DNA of 64,000 nt. It comes from Panulirus ornatus. Lineage: Eukaryota > Arthropoda > Malacostraca > Decapoda > Palinuridae. Numbering within the stretch: the stretch's first letter is position 1; each line of letters starts with the position of its first letter. Positions 29,680 to 44,974 of the stretch are shown here, piece by piece. A program made the translations under genes and the position numbers. Below the pieces are notes generated by a model. It had not been told where the DNA came from. It ran no database searches and saw only the letters and a list, made by a program, of their open reading frames with translations. The stretch is taken from NCBI RefSeq assembly GCF_036320965.1, contig NC_092257.1, positions 21,373,913 through 21,437,912 of the forward strand. Reading direction: 5' to 3'.

Positions 29680-31430
29680 TTGCATGAAGAACATAGAGAA
29701 GGCTGCATGAAAAACAAACACTTTGGGAGGCCACATAAAGAACAAAATGAAGACTGCATGAAGAACAAACACTCAGGGAGGCCACATAAAGAACAAAATG
29801 AAGACTGCATGAAGAACAAACGCTCAGGGAGGCCACATAAAGAACAAAATGAAGACTCCATGAAAAACAAATACTTTGGGAGGCCATATAAAGAACAAAA
29901 TGAAGACTGCATGAAGAACAAACACTCAGGGAGGCCACATAAAGAACAAAATGAAGACTGCATGAAGAACAAACACTCAGGGAGGCCACATAAAGAACAA
30001 AATGAAGACTGCATGAAGAACAAACACTCAGGGAGGCCACATAAAGAACAAAATGAAGACTGCATGAAGAACAAACGCTCAGGGAGGCCACATAAAGAAC
30101 AAAATGAAGACTGCATGAAGAACAAACGCTCAGGGAGGCCACATAAAGAACAAAATGAAGACTGCATGAAGAACAAACGCTCAGGGAGGCCACATAAAGA
30201 ACAAAATGAAGACTGCATGAAGAACAAACACTCAGGGAGGCCACATAAAGAACAAAATGAAGACTGCATGAAAAACAAACACTTTGGGAGGCCACATAAA
30301 GAACAAAATGAAGACTGCATGAAGAACAAACACTCAGGGAGGCCACATAAAGAACAAAATGAAGACTGCATGAAGAACAAACACTCAGGGAGGCCACATA
30401 AAGAACAAAATGAAGACTGCATGAAGAACAAACGCTCAGGGAGGCCACATAAAGAACAAAATGAAGACTGCATGAAGAACAAACGCTCAGGGAGGCCACA
30501 TAAAGAACAAAATGAAGACTGCATGAAGAACAAACACTCAGGGAGGCCACATAAAGAACAAAATGAAGACTGCATGAAAAACAAACACTTTGGGAGGCCA
30601 CATAAAGAACAAAATGAAAACTGCATGAAGAACAAACACTCAGGGAGGCCACATAAAGAACAAAATGAAGACTGCATGAAAAACAAACACTTTGGGAGGC
30701 CACATAAAGAACAAAATGAAAACTGCATGAAGAACAAACACTCAGGGAGGCCACATAAAGAACAAAATGAAGACTGCATGAAGAACAAACACTCAGGGAG
30801 GCCACATAAAGAACAAAATGAAGACTGCATGAAGAACAAACGCTCAGGGAGGCCACATAAAGAACAAAATGAAGACTGCATGAAGAACAAACGCTCAGGG
30901 AGGCCACATAAAGAACAAAATGAAGACTGCATGAAGAACAAACACTCAGGGAGGCCACATAAAGAACAAAATGAAGACTGCATGAAAAACAAACACTTTG
31001 GGAGGCCACATAAAGAACAAAATGAAAACTGCATGAAGAACAAACACTCAGGGAGGCCACATAAAGAACAAAATGAAGACTGCATGAAGAACAAACACTC
31101 AGGGAGGCCACATAAAGAACAAAATGAAGACTGCATGAAGAACAAACGCTCAGGGAGGCCACATAAAGAACAAAATGAAGACTGCATGAAGAACAAACGC
31201 TCAGGGAGGCCACATAAAGAACAAAATGAAGACTGCATGAAAAACAAACACTTTGGGAGGCCACATAAAGAACAAAATGAAAACTGCATGAAGAACAAAC
31301 ACTCAGGGAGGCCACATAAAGAACAAAATGAAGACTGCATGAAGAACAAACACTCAGGGAGGCCACGTAAACAACATGAAGAAGGCTGTATGAAGAACAG
31401 AGACCTAGGAAGAACATTCGAAAAGAAATA
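29680..31430. repeat. 51-bp minisatellite, ~34 copies with higher-order structure
   Basis: The unit contains atgaagaacaaacactcagg, gaggccacataaagaacaaa and atgaagactgc. The 17-codon period keeps frames open on both strands: plus 29647-31431 (cycle MKNKHSGRPHKEQNEDC) and minus 29525-31483 and 29643-31466. Four unit types (HS, RS, HF and YF at the fifth and sixth codons) recur in the order HF-HS-HS-RS-RS-HS, a six-unit (~306-bp) higher-order period. No signal supports translation. Confidence 0.95.
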
Positions 31431-31499
31431 GCGAGGAAGACCAAATGTAGAACAAATATCAAGCAAGACCAGAACAAGAGCAACTACTCAGGAAGACTA

Positions 31500-32011
31500 C
31501 CGGTCAGGTAGGTTGTAAAGTTGTTAAGATGTGTAGAGGCTACTGGAGGGTTGCTGGTCAGGTAGGTTGTAGAGTTGTTAAGATGTGTAGAGGCTACTGG
31601 AGGGTTGTTGGTCAGGTAGGTTGTAGAGTTGTTAAGATGTGTAGAGGCTACTGGAGGGTTGCTGGTCAGGTAGGTTGTAGAGTTGTTAAGATGTGTAGAG
31701 GCTACTGGAGGGTTGTTGGTCAGGTAGGTTATAAAGTTGTTAAGATGTGTAGAGGCTACTGGAGGGTTGCTGGTCAGGTAGGTTATAGAGTTGTTAAGAT
31801 GTGTAGAGGCTACTGGAGGGTTACTGGTCAAGTAGGTTGTAGAGTTGTTAAGATCTATAGAGGCTACTGGAGGGTTACTGGTCAAGTAGGTTGTAGAGTT
31901 GTTAAGATGTGTAGAGGCTACTGGAGGGTTGCTGGTCAGGTAGGTTGTAGAGTTGTTAAGATGTGTAGAGGCTACTGGAGGGTTGCTGGTTTGAAGAGTT
32001 GTTAAGATCTG
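31500..32011. repeat. 54-bp minisatellite, ~9.5 copies
   Basis: The unit contains gttaagatgtgtagaggcta, ctggagggttgctggtcagg and taggttgtagagtt. The 18-codon period leaves both strands open (plus 31529-32005, minus 31484-32014). Confidence 0.95.
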
Positions 32012-34728
<2,717 letters not shown>

Positions 34729-34747
34729 ATAATAATGATAATAAAAA

Positions 34748-34762
34748 TATATATATATATAT
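34748..34762. repeat. Short (AT)n tail of LINE-R copy 5
   Basis: Seven AT units after ataatg repeats, the shortest 3' tail in the window. Confidence 0.85.
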
Positions 34763-34793
34763 GAACCATTGGGACGCCGTTTCCTTAGCCCGC

Positions 34794-34795
<2 letters not shown>

Positions 34796-34882
<87 letters not shown>
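34796..34882. repeat. (GA)n microsatellite
   Basis: About 43 GA units. Confidence 0.98.
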
Positions 34883-34884
<2 letters not shown>

Positions 34885-34899
34885 TGTGATTTCCACAAG

Positions 34900-35395
34900 T
34901 CTTGAGTACGACGGGGTTGGCCTTTGAGTAAGACTGTCACAGACCCCTTGAGCAACAACGGTACCTCCCTCAAGTATGACGGTACGACCCTCAGAGACGG
35001 CGGTACGACCCTTAAGCACGGCGGTACGACCCTCAAGCATGACGGTACGACCCTTAAGCACGGCGGTACGACCCTCAGGCACGGCGCACGACCCTCAAGT
35101 AAGACGGTACGACCCTGAAGCACGACGGTACGACCCTCAGGCACGGCGCACGACCCTCAAGCATGACGGCACGACCCTCAAGCACGGCGGTACGACCCTC
35201 AGGCACGGCGCACGACCCTCAAACATGACGGCACGACCCTCAAGCACGGCGGTACGACCCTCAGGCACGGCGCACGACCCTCAAACATGACGGCACGACC
35301 CTCAAGCACGGCGGTACGACCCTCAGGCACGGCGCACGACCCTCAAGTACGACGGTACGACCCTGAAGCACGACGGTACGACCCTCAAGTCAGTG
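34900..35395. repeat. 19-21-bp minisatellite
   Basis: Alternating modules of the type ggtacgaccctcaagcacggc (21 bp) and cacgaccctcaggcacggcg (19-20 bp), about 24 in all. The later part repeats as a ~60-bp higher-order unit. Sequence is related to the 22.2-kb array. Confidence 0.93.
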
Positions 35396-35483
35396 TGGAT
35401 GATTACCAGAAGCGCAGCAAGTCAGGGTATGTTCCAGCGGAAGAACAGTAACGAAAGACACAGAAGATATAGAAGGCTAAAAG

Positions 35484-35484
<1 letters not shown>

Positions 35485-35547
<63 letters not shown>
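35485..35547. repeat. (AT)n
   Basis: About 31 AT units at the SINE-B 3' end. Confidence 0.97.
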
Positions 35548-35548
<1 letters not shown>

Positions 35549-35549
<1 letters not shown>

Positions 35550-35788
35550 TTTCTTTTCTTTTAAACTATTCGCCATTTCCCGCGTTCGCGAGGTAGCGTT
35601 TAGAACAGAGGACTGGGCCTTTTTTGGAATATCCTCACCTGGCCCCCTCTATTCCTTCTTTTGGAAAATTAAAAAAAAAAAAAAACGAGAGGGGAGGATT
35701 TCCAGCCCCCCGCTCCCTCCCCTTTTAGTCGCCTTCTACGACATGCAGGGAATACGTGGGAAGTATTCTTAATCCCGTATCCCCAGGG

Positions 35789-35791
<3 letters not shown>
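35549..35791 (-). mobile_element. SINE-B copy 8
   Basis: Full length on the minus strand, of the subtype with an internal A14 run and gattaagaatac. One substitution in the terminal block (gttcgcgagg for gttagcgagg, plus-strand view). Confidence 0.87.

Positions 35792-35855
<64 letters not shown>
35792..35855. repeat. (AT)n
   Basis: About 32 AT units at the SINE-B 5' end. Confidence 0.97.
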
Positions 35856-35857
<2 letters not shown>

Positions 35858-36068
35858 TCTTTATTCTATATATCTTTTCTCAACTGGTAGTTTCGGTAGG
35901 GAGGAGGCGGAGGAAGAAGAAGAAGCTGGGGCAACGTAAAGGAACGTAAAGTTAAGTCTAGGAGGTAAGATTCGTTCGCGCCTCAGTTCTCGTTAAAGGA
36001 AACCAAAGGAATAGAAAAAAGAAATAAATAAAAAGGCGACAACACGACACGACAGCAAGAGCAGGTGC
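35856..36068. other. Unrecognised sequence sharing the outer end of the inverted repeat
   Basis: The segment at about 35884-35950 (ggtagtttcggtagggagga ... ggaagaagaagaagctgggg) resembles the outer flank of the left inverted-repeat arm at ~29113. It may be a partial third copy. Confidence 0.45.
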
Positions 36069-36512
36069 TGGGTCTTAAAGGAGGCCATTGCCCCCCTTGT
36101 GTATATAACTGCAGTGCTTCCATACATGACCCGGGTGTGTGTCTAATATGGGTGGGTGGGGGGAGCGTCATAAGGTATTCAGATGGGCCATATATAATGG
36201 TGATTCCTTATAATGACCACTATTGGAAGGAGAGTGTCATAGGATTTGATCCCATCAATGTGCAGGTTAAGTACCACCTCCTCATATCTCTGGGGTGATG
36301 TCGACAAATAGGATGTCTTCGACAAATGGTAACTGTCGTAAGAAGGTTAATTTAAGTTGGAGGGGGAAAAAAACAACTTGGACTGACTTCTTGGTGTCAT
36401 CATGTCGCTATTTCAATCTGAGTCTCTGAGTTTGCAATAGTAAAAAAGTGATCAGTGTTGACACATGTGTATCCTCCAACAGCATTCTCTTCCCTTGCTT
36501 TCCTTCTTACCT
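36069..36512 (-). repeat. Right arm of ~450-bp inverted repeat
   Basis: Reverse complement of 29163-29598, with the segment 36072-36240 apparently identical to its partner. The arms enclose ~6.5 kb holding two minisatellites, the tRNA-headed SINE, LINE-R copy 5 and SINE-B copy 8. Confidence 0.9.
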
Positions 36513-36700
36513 TCCCCCCTCCGTGTCCTGCCGTACCCTACCTTCCCTGAGACCAAGCATGAAGGAAGAAAGAACAAGTGAATGAACTGCGATCGCTTCT
36601 TAAGTCTACTGTATTCTCATTCTTTCCTTCATGCCCCTCATTAAAGCACACGCTAACTAATTGCGACATTCACAATTATCCCAACCAATCCCAAAACCTT
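36513..36700. other. Unrecognised sequence
   Basis: Short AT-rich spacer with nothing recognised. Confidence 0.35.
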
Positions 36701-36903
36701 CGGTGCATTATTACATGACAGCTAGAGACTGAGTGTGAACGAATGTGGCCTTTGTTGTCTTTTCCTAGCGCTACCTCGCGCACATGCGAGGGGAGGGGGT
36801 TGTTATTTCATGTGTGGCGGGGTGGCGATGGGAATGAATGAAGGCAGAGAGTATGAATTATGTACATGTGTATATATGTATATGTCTGTGTGTGTATATA
36901 TAT

Positions 36904-37140
36904 TTCTTTTTTTATACTAATCGCCATTTCCCGCATTAGCGAGGTAGCGTTAAGAACAGAGGATGAGGACTGGGCCTTTGAGGGAATATCCTCACCTGGC
37001 CCCCTTCTCTGTTTCTTCTTTTGGAAAAAGAAAAAAATGAGAGGGGAGGATTTCCAGCCTCCCGCTCCCTTCTCTTTTAGTTGCCTTCTACGAAACGCAG
37101 GGAATACGTGGGAAGTATTCTTTCTCCCCTATCCCCAGGG
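36904..37140 (-). mobile_element. SINE-B copy 9, nested in LINE-R 3' UTR
   Basis: Full length on the minus strand, inserted at the internal tatatat stretch of the LINE-R 3' UTR, with an 8-bp internal duplication (gaggatgaggact region at ~36960). Confidence 0.87.
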
Positions 37141-37145
37141 ATATA

Positions 37146-37233
<88 letters not shown>
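37141..37233. repeat. (AT)n within nested insertion
   Basis: About 46 AT units, far longer than the short TA stretch at this place in an uninterrupted LINE-R. Confidence 0.95.
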
Positions 37234-37234
<1 letters not shown>

Positions 37235-37368
37235 GTGGGGATGTATAGGTATGTACATTTGCGTGTGTGGACGTGTTTGTATATACATGTGTATGTGGGT
37301 GGGTTGGGCCATTCTTTCGTCTGTTTCCTTGCGCTACCTCACGAACACGGGAGACAGCGACAAAGTAA

Positions 37369-38293
<925 letters not shown>

Positions 38294-38371
<78 letters not shown>
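38294..38371. repeat. (AT)n
   Basis: About 38 AT units with one C interruption. Confidence 0.96.
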
Positions 38372-38865
<494 letters not shown>

Positions 38866-39038
38866 TCGTAGCTACGTCTCTTCGTAGTATATCAACTGAC
38901 TGTTATATTTCCCTCTTGTATCTCTCCTGATGATGTGATTATTACACGAAAGTGCACTTGGGAACTTATCGTGTTTCATTTTTCCCGTGGACTCATAGGA
39001 ATATACTTGATCACGAGCAAAATTGTGATCCTTACCAA
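38866..39038 (+). mobile_element. Penelope terminal region, plus copy
   Basis: Head-to-head with the preceding copy. Carries ctgatga at ~38929 and cacgaaagtgcacttgggaa, then the end module ttgatcacgagcaaaattgt before (AT)n. No coding part remains. Confidence 0.8.
38918..38966 (+). ncRNA. Candidate hammerhead ribozyme, second copy
   Basis: Same ctgatga ... gaaa ... cacttggg arrangement as at 26.2 kb. Stem I here is shortened (ctctc before ctgatga against ggga after the site), so self-cleavage is less likely than for the 26.2-kb copy. Confidence 0.35.
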
Positions 39039-39060
39039 TATATATATATATATATATATT
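39039..39060. repeat. Short (AT)n
   Basis: 11 AT units between the Penelope end and the LINE-R fragment. Confidence 0.92.
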
Positions 39061-39742
39061 GTTCTCTTGTCTTTTACTCATTTTATTTACCTCCTTCCAA
39101 AACATCTTTTTATTCTTCCTAAAATTTAATGATACTCTCTCACCCCAACTCTCATTTGCCCTCTTTTTCATCTCTTGCACCTTTCTCTTGACCTCCTGCC
39201 TCTTTCTCTTATACATCTCCCAGTCATTTGCACTATTTCCCTGCAAAAATCGTCCAAATGCCTCTCTCTTCTCTTTCACTAATATAATCGTACTTCTACA
39301 TCCCACCACTCACTACCCTTTCTAATCTGCCCACCTCCCATGCTTCTCATTCCATAGACATCTTTTGCGCAAGCCATCACTACTTCCCTGAATATATCCC
39401 ATTCCTCCCCCACTCCCCTTACGTCCTTTGCTCTCACCTTTTTCCATGCTGTACTCAAGTCTCTCCTGGTACTTCCTCATACAAGTCTCCTTCCCAAGCT
39501 CACTTACTCTCACCACTCTCTTCTTCCCAACTTTTTCTCTTCTTTTCTGAAAACCTCAACAAATCTTCACCTGTGCCTCCACAAGATAATGATCAGACAT
39601 CCCTCCAGTTGTACCTCTAAGCACAGTAACACCCAAAAGTCTCTCTTTCATTCGCCTATCAATTAACACAATCTAATAACACTCTTTGGCCATCTCTCCT
39701 ACTTACATACATATACTTATGTTTATCTCTCTTTTTAAACCA
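39061..39742 (-). mobile_element. LINE-R upstream fragment: endonuclease end and linker
   Basis: The only part of the window covering the region upstream of the RT. On the minus strand: KHKYMYVSRRDGQRVLLDCV (pattern of the APE-endonuclease Thr/Trp block), then after stops and a frameshift GMSDHYLVEAQVK at about 39570-39600, the SDH motif that carries the catalytic His of APE-type endonucleases. It continues with VRVSELGKETCMRKYQERLE, AFGRFLQGNSANDWEMYKRK and KMFWKEVNKMSK. Overlaps the 5' end of copy 2 (FGRxLQGxSANDWE), which links the segments to one family. Inactive: multiple stops. Confidence 0.8.
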
Positions 39743-39991
39743 TGTATTCCCTGGGGATAGGGGAGAAAGAATACTTCCCACGTATTCCCTGCGTGTCGTA
39801 GAAGGCGACTAAAAGGGAAGGGAGCAGGGGGCTAGAAATCCTCCCCTCTCTCTTTTTTTTTTTTTTTTTTTTTCCAAAGGAAGGAACAGAGAAGGGGGCT
39901 GGATGAGGATGTTTCCTCAGAGGCCCAGTCCTCTGTTCTTAACGCTACCTCGCTGACGCGGGAAATGGCGAATAGTATGAAAGAAGAAAAG

Positions 39992-39993
<2 letters not shown>
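39743..39993 (+). mobile_element. SINE-B copy 12
   Basis: Starts at ccctggggataggggagaaa, directly joined to the LINE-R endonuclease fragment without (AT)n, and ends gcgggaaatggcgaatag plus A/G-rich tail and (AT)n. Contains a T22 run. Confidence 0.87.

Positions 39994-40066
<73 letters not shown>
39994..40066. repeat. (AT)n
   Basis: About 36 AT units. Confidence 0.97.
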
Positions 40067-40072
<6 letters not shown>

Positions 40073-40332
40073 GCCATTGAGCCATACAAAAATCTGCTGC
40101 TGACGAGGTTGTGTGGTAGCGGTCCCTCGCCATCTGTCGGGCGTACCTCAGGGGGAGGTGTGTGGTACTACTGCCACCTGCACCACATATGACCCAACCC
40201 CGCGTCACAGGTGGTACGGAACAAAGCTTCGCCGTCGCGTATACGCAACACTGGCATCTCAACCCCTCCCCCCCCCCCCCTCTTCATTGCTTCTAAAAGG
40301 ATTTCCGACTTTTCATCGGTCATTTTGAATCC

Positions 40333-40335
<3 letters not shown>
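40067..40335. other. Unrecognised sequence
   Basis: Single-copy-looking, with a C-run at ~40267-40280. No gene seen. Confidence 0.35.

Positions 40336-40400
<65 letters not shown>
40336..40400. repeat. (AT)n
   Basis: About 33 AT units at the LINE-R 5' truncation. Confidence 0.97.
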
Positions 40401-40404
<4 letters not shown>

Positions 40405-41702
40405 CTGGTAAATTATATGGGAGGGTATTGATTGAGAGGGTGAAGGCATGTACAGAGCATCAGATTGGGGAAGAGCAGTGTGGTTTCAGAAGTGGTAGAG
40501 GATGTGTGGATCAGGTGTTTGCTTTGAAGAATGTATGTGAGAAATAATTAGAAAAGCAAATGGAATTGTATGTAGCATTTATGGATCTGGAGAAGGCATA
40601 TGATAGAGTTGATAGAGATGCTCTGTGGAAGGTACTAAGAATATATGGTGTGGGAGGAAAGTTGTTAGAAGCAGTGAAAAGTTTTTATCGAGGATGTAAG
40701 GCATGTGTACGTGTAGGAAGAGAGGAAAGTGATTGGTTCTCAGTGAATGTAGGTTTGCGGCAGGGGTGTGTGATGTCTCCATGGTTGTTTAATTTGTTTA
40801 TGGATGGGGTTGTTAGGGAGGTGAATGCAAGAGTTTTGGAAAGAGGGGCAAGTCTGCAGTCTGTTGGGGATGAGAGAGCTTGGGAAGTGAGTCAGTTGTT
40901 GTTCGCTGATGATACAGCGCTGGTGACTGATTCATGTAAGAAACTGCAGAAGCTGGTGACTGAGTTTGGTAAAGTGTGCGAAAGAAGAAAGTTAAGAGTA
41001 AATGTGAATAAGAGCAAGGTTATTAGGTACAGTAGGGTTGAAGGTCAAGTCAATTGAGAGGTAAGTTTGAATGGAGAAAAACTGGAGGAAGTAAAGTGTT
41101 ATAGATATCTGGGAGTGGATCTGGCAGCGGATGGAACCATGGAAGCGGAAGTGGATCATAGGGTGGGGGAGGGGGCGAAAATTCTGGGAGCCTTGAAGAA
41201 TGTGTGGAAGTCGAGAACATTATCTCGGAAAGCAAAAATGGGTATGTTTGAAGGAATAGTGGTTCCAACAATGTTGTATGGTTGCGAGGCGTGGACTATG
41301 GATAGAGTTGTGCGCAGGAGGGTAGATGTGCTGGAAATGAGATGTTTGAGGACAATATGTGGTGTGAGGTGGTTTGATCGAGTAAGTAATGTAAGGGTAA
41401 GAGAGATGTGTGGAAATAAAAAGAGCGTGGTTGAGAGAGCAGAAGAGGGTGTTTTGAAATGGTTTGGGCACATGGAGAGAATGAGTGAGGAAAGATTGAC
41501 CAAGAGGATATATGTGTCGGAGGTGGAGGGAACGAGAAGTGGGAGACCAAATTGGAGGTGGAAAGATGGAGTGAAAAAGATTTTGTGTGATCGGGGCCTG
41601 AACATGCAGGAGGGTGAAAGGTGGGCAAGGAATAGAGTGAATTGGATCGACATGGTATACCGGGGTCGACGTGCTGTCAATGGATTGAATCAGGGCATGT
41701 GA
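40401..41702 (+). pseudogene. LINE-R copy 8 RT ORF, one frame with two stops
   Basis: 433 codons in a single frame, interrupted only by TAA at 40545-40547 and TGA at 41055-41057. Domains: TEHQIGEEQCGFRSGRGCVD, FMDLEKAYDRVDRDALWKVL (first catalytic Asp), VGLRQGCVMSPWLFNLFMDG and the second catalytic pair in QLLFADDTALVTDSC at ~40893-40935. Then [51 protein letters not shown] and a GLNQGM end. All recognisable polymerase residues are present. The TAA lies at a site that is also a stop in three other copies. Clade RTE-like by these motifs; exact clade not proven. Confidence 0.9.
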
Positions 41703-42110
41703 AGCGGGGATAAACCATGGACAGTTCTGTGGGGCCTGGATGTGGAAAGGGAGCTGTGGTTTCGGGCATTATTACATGACAGCTAGAAACTGAGTGTGAA
41801 CGAATGGGGCCTTTGTTGTCTTTTCCTAGCGCTACCTCGCACACATGAGGGGGGAGGGGGATGTTATTCCATGTGTGGCGAGGTGGCGATGGGAATAAAT
41901 AAAGGCAGACAGTATGAATTATGTACATGTGTATATATGTATATGTCTGTGTGTGTATATATATGTGTACATTGAGATGTATAGGTGTGTATACTTGCGT
42001 GTGTGGACGTGTATGTATATACATGTGTATGGGGGTGGGTTAGGACATTTCTTTCGTGTTTCCTTGCGCTATCTCGCAAACGCGGGAGACAGCGACAAAG
42101 CAAAATAAAA
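40401..42110 (+). mobile_element. LINE-R copy 8: best-preserved RT copy, long 3' UTR
   Basis: Runs from IPGKLYGRVLIERVKAC, in the finger region of the RT, to gcgggagacagcgacaaagc plus aaataaaaataaatgaat and (AT)n. The (AT)n that follows also receives the 3' end of an oppositely oriented copy, so the two copies are tail to tail. Confidence 0.92.
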
Positions 42111-42117
42111 ATAAATG

Positions 42118-42120
<3 letters not shown>

Positions 42121-42173
<53 letters not shown>
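42121..42173. repeat. (AT)n between tail-to-tail LINE-R copies
   Basis: About 26 AT units with LINE-R 3' ends on both sides. Confidence 0.97.
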
Positions 42174-42190
<17 letters not shown>

Positions 42191-43290
42191 TATACTTTGT
42201 CGCTGTCTCCCGCGTTTGCGAGGTAGCGCAAGGAAACAGACGAAAGAAATTCCCCAACCCCCCCCATACACATGTACATACACACGTCCACACACACAAA
42301 TATACATACCTACACAGCTTTCCATGGTTTACCCCGGACGCTTCACATGCCTTGATTCAATCCACTGACAGCACGTCAACCCCTGTATACCACATCGCTC
42401 CAATTCACTCTATTCCTTGCCCTCCTTTCACCCTCCTGCATGTTCAGGCCCCGATCAAACAAAATCTTTTTCACTCCATCTTTCCACCTCCAATTTGGTC
42501 TCCCTCTTCTCCTCGTTCCCTCCACCTCCGACACATATATCCTCTTGGTCAATCTTTCCTCACTCATTCTCTCCATGTGCCCAAACCATTTTAAAACACC
42601 CTCTTCTGCTCTCTCAACCACGCTCTTTTTATTTCCACACATCTCTCTTACCCTTACGTTACTTACTCGATCAAACCACCTCACACCACACATTGTCCTC
42701 AAACATCTCATTTCCAGCACATCCATCCTCCTGCGCACAACTCTATCCATAGCCCACGCCTCGCAACCATACAACATTGTTGGAACTACTATTCCTTCAA
42801 ACATACCCATTTTTGCTTTCCGGGATAATGTTCTCGACTTCCACACATTTTTCAAGGCTCCCAAAATTTTCACCCCCTCCCCCACCCTATGATCCACTTC
42901 CGCTTCCATGGTTCCATCCGCTGACAGATCCACTCCCAGATATCTAAAACACTTCACTTCCTCCAGTTTTTCACCATTCAAACTCACCTCCCAATTGACT
43001 TGACCCTCAACCCTACTGTACCTAATAACCTTGCTCTTATTCACATTTACTCTTAACTTTCTTCTTCCACACACTTTACCAAACTCCGTCACCAGCTTCT
43101 GCAGTTTCTCACATGAATCCGCCACCAGCGCTGTATCATCAGCGAACAACAACTGACTCACTTCCCAAGCTCTCTCATCCCCAACAGACTTCATACTTGC
43201 CCCTCTTTCCAAGACTCTTGCATTTACCTCCCTAACAACCCCATCCATAAACAAATTAAACAACCATGGAGACATCACACACCCCTGCCG

Positions 43291-43292
<2 letters not shown>
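42174..43292 (-). mobile_element. LINE-R copy 9: short 3' UTR subfamily
   Basis: Minus strand, from the RQGC box at the right to gcgggagacagcgacaaag and an A-run at the left. 3' UTR has the ~280-bp deletion. 5' truncation abuts (AT)n. Confidence 0.9.
42376..43292 (-). pseudogene. LINE-R copy 9 RT ORF, uninterrupted but truncated
   Basis: About 305 codons without a stop: [132 protein letters not shown], ending VVYRG-TGA. The catalytic FADD is intact, which suggests recent insertion. The upstream AYDRV Asp is not included, so it cannot be an active polymerase. The ORF start drawn at 43395 is (AT)n read-through. Confidence 0.9.

Positions 43293-43372
<80 letters not shown>
43293..43372. repeat. 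(AT)n at LINE-R 5' end
   Basis: About 38 AT units. Confidence 0.97.
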
Positions 43373-43768
<396 letters not shown>

Positions 43769-43907
43769 CTTTTTCAGGGGAAAAAAAAAGATATCATTCC
43801 GCTTCGTCGTACAGAGCTATATAGACACAGGGGTGTCAGTGACACCTCAAAAAAAAAGTCCAAAGTGACTCGTTTACCTTTTGCTAAGCCTGCCGTGGGA
43901 GAGGAGT

Positions 43908-44256
43908 AGGAGGTAGGGAGGAAGGTAGGTAGGTAGGTAGGTAGGTAGGTAGGTAGGTAGGTATGTAGGTAGGTAGGTAGGTAGGTAGGTAGGTATGTAG
44001 GTAGGTAGGTGAGCAGGCAGGTAGGTAGGCAGGTAGGTAGGTAGGTATGTAGGTAGGTAGGTAGGTAGGTAGGTAAGCAGGCAGGTAGGTAAGTATGTAG
44101 GTAGGTAGGTATGTTGGTAGGCAGGTAAGCAGGCAGGTAGGTATGTATGTATGTAGGCAGGTAGGTAGTTAGGTAGGTAGGTTAAGTAGGTAAGCAGGCA
44201 GGTAGGTAGGTAGGTATGTATGTAGGTAGGTAGGTAAGTACGCACGTAGGTAGGTA
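43908..44256. repeat. (GGTA)n imperfect tetranucleotide array
   Basis: About 87 tetramers, mostly ggta with interspersed tgta, gcag and taag variants. Minus-strand reading gives a PTYL cycle (43874-44278), not a gene. Confidence 0.95.
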
Positions 44257-44563
44257 GACACCACCATCCCATCACCATTCACGACACTGGCACATTACGA
44301 CCCCCGGCCATTTCCCAGTCACCCTTACATCAAAGCGTAAACTCCGCCACATTATCTAGATCACCCGCGACTATCACGAAAGTAATGCATCCCATTACAC
44401 GTGAAGTCGGGTCGAACCGAGCGGAATGGGCCCCATGACCTGCCCCCTGGGGGGGGAAAATACAGTGATATGATGCGCCAGTCGCAGCAGCTGAGACGGG
44501 CGACGTGAGAGTGATGTGAGGGATTGCATGCGCCAGCCAGGCTCCATGGTGACATATACCCTA

Positions 44564-44564
<1 letters not shown>
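44257..44564. other. Unrecognised sequence
   Basis: Nothing recognised. Confidence 0.35.

Positions 44565-44611
<47 letters not shown>
44565..44611. repeat. (CA)n microsatellite
   Basis: About 23 CA units. Confidence 0.97.
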
Positions 44612-44613
<2 letters not shown>

Positions 44614-44974
44614 AAGGGAAAGATACTGCGTGACACAGAAGGAGAAGCGGAGAAACTTTGGAAATGAATGTCGTGCACGAATATGGAGATAATTCAAAAT
44701 CTGTCCATAAGCGCACTTGGGATACAGAGCAGCCAATCAGGCTAAGGGAATCTGAAGACAAAGTTGTATACAAGGACACAGTAAATTACATGAGGGAAGG
44801 TGTGTGTGTGTGTGTGACTAGTCAAAGTGTCTCCACAGTGGGTGACACTTGAGCTCCAACTCTTGCTTACATGGAATGGAAAGGAGAAGGAGGAGGAAGA
44901 AGACCTGGGAAGCACTGGAAGTGCTAAAGAAGGAAATAAGAATGGAGAATACTGAATAGTTCTGACCATCATCT
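44612..44974. other. Unrecognised sequence
   Basis: No gene seen. Short (GT)n at ~44800-44816. Confidence 0.35.

Larger units (their letters stand above)
36701..37368 (+). mobile_element. LINE-R copy 6: 3' UTR interrupted by SINE-B
   Basis: The left part at 36701-36903 (cggtgcattattacatgaca to gtgtgtatatatat) and the right part at 37234-37368 (gatgtataggtatgtacatt to gacagcgacaaag) are collinear with an intact LINE-R 3' UTR once the inserted SINE-B and (AT)n are taken out. Only the 3' UTR is present. Confidence 0.85.

Noticed and set aside
29647..31431. 594-codon MKNK-repeat protein as a host gene
   Set aside because: All of it is the 51-bp minisatellite; equally long frames exist on the opposite strand, and I see no promoter, signal peptide or unique region.
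42115..42892. Plus-strand ORFs such as [19 protein letters not shown]...
   Set aside because: They are antisense shadows of the LINE-R ORF on the minus strand and recur antisense to every copy.
43908..44256. CRISPR-like or protein-coding array (PTYL repeats)
   Set aside because: It is a (GGTA)n tetranucleotide run without spacers.
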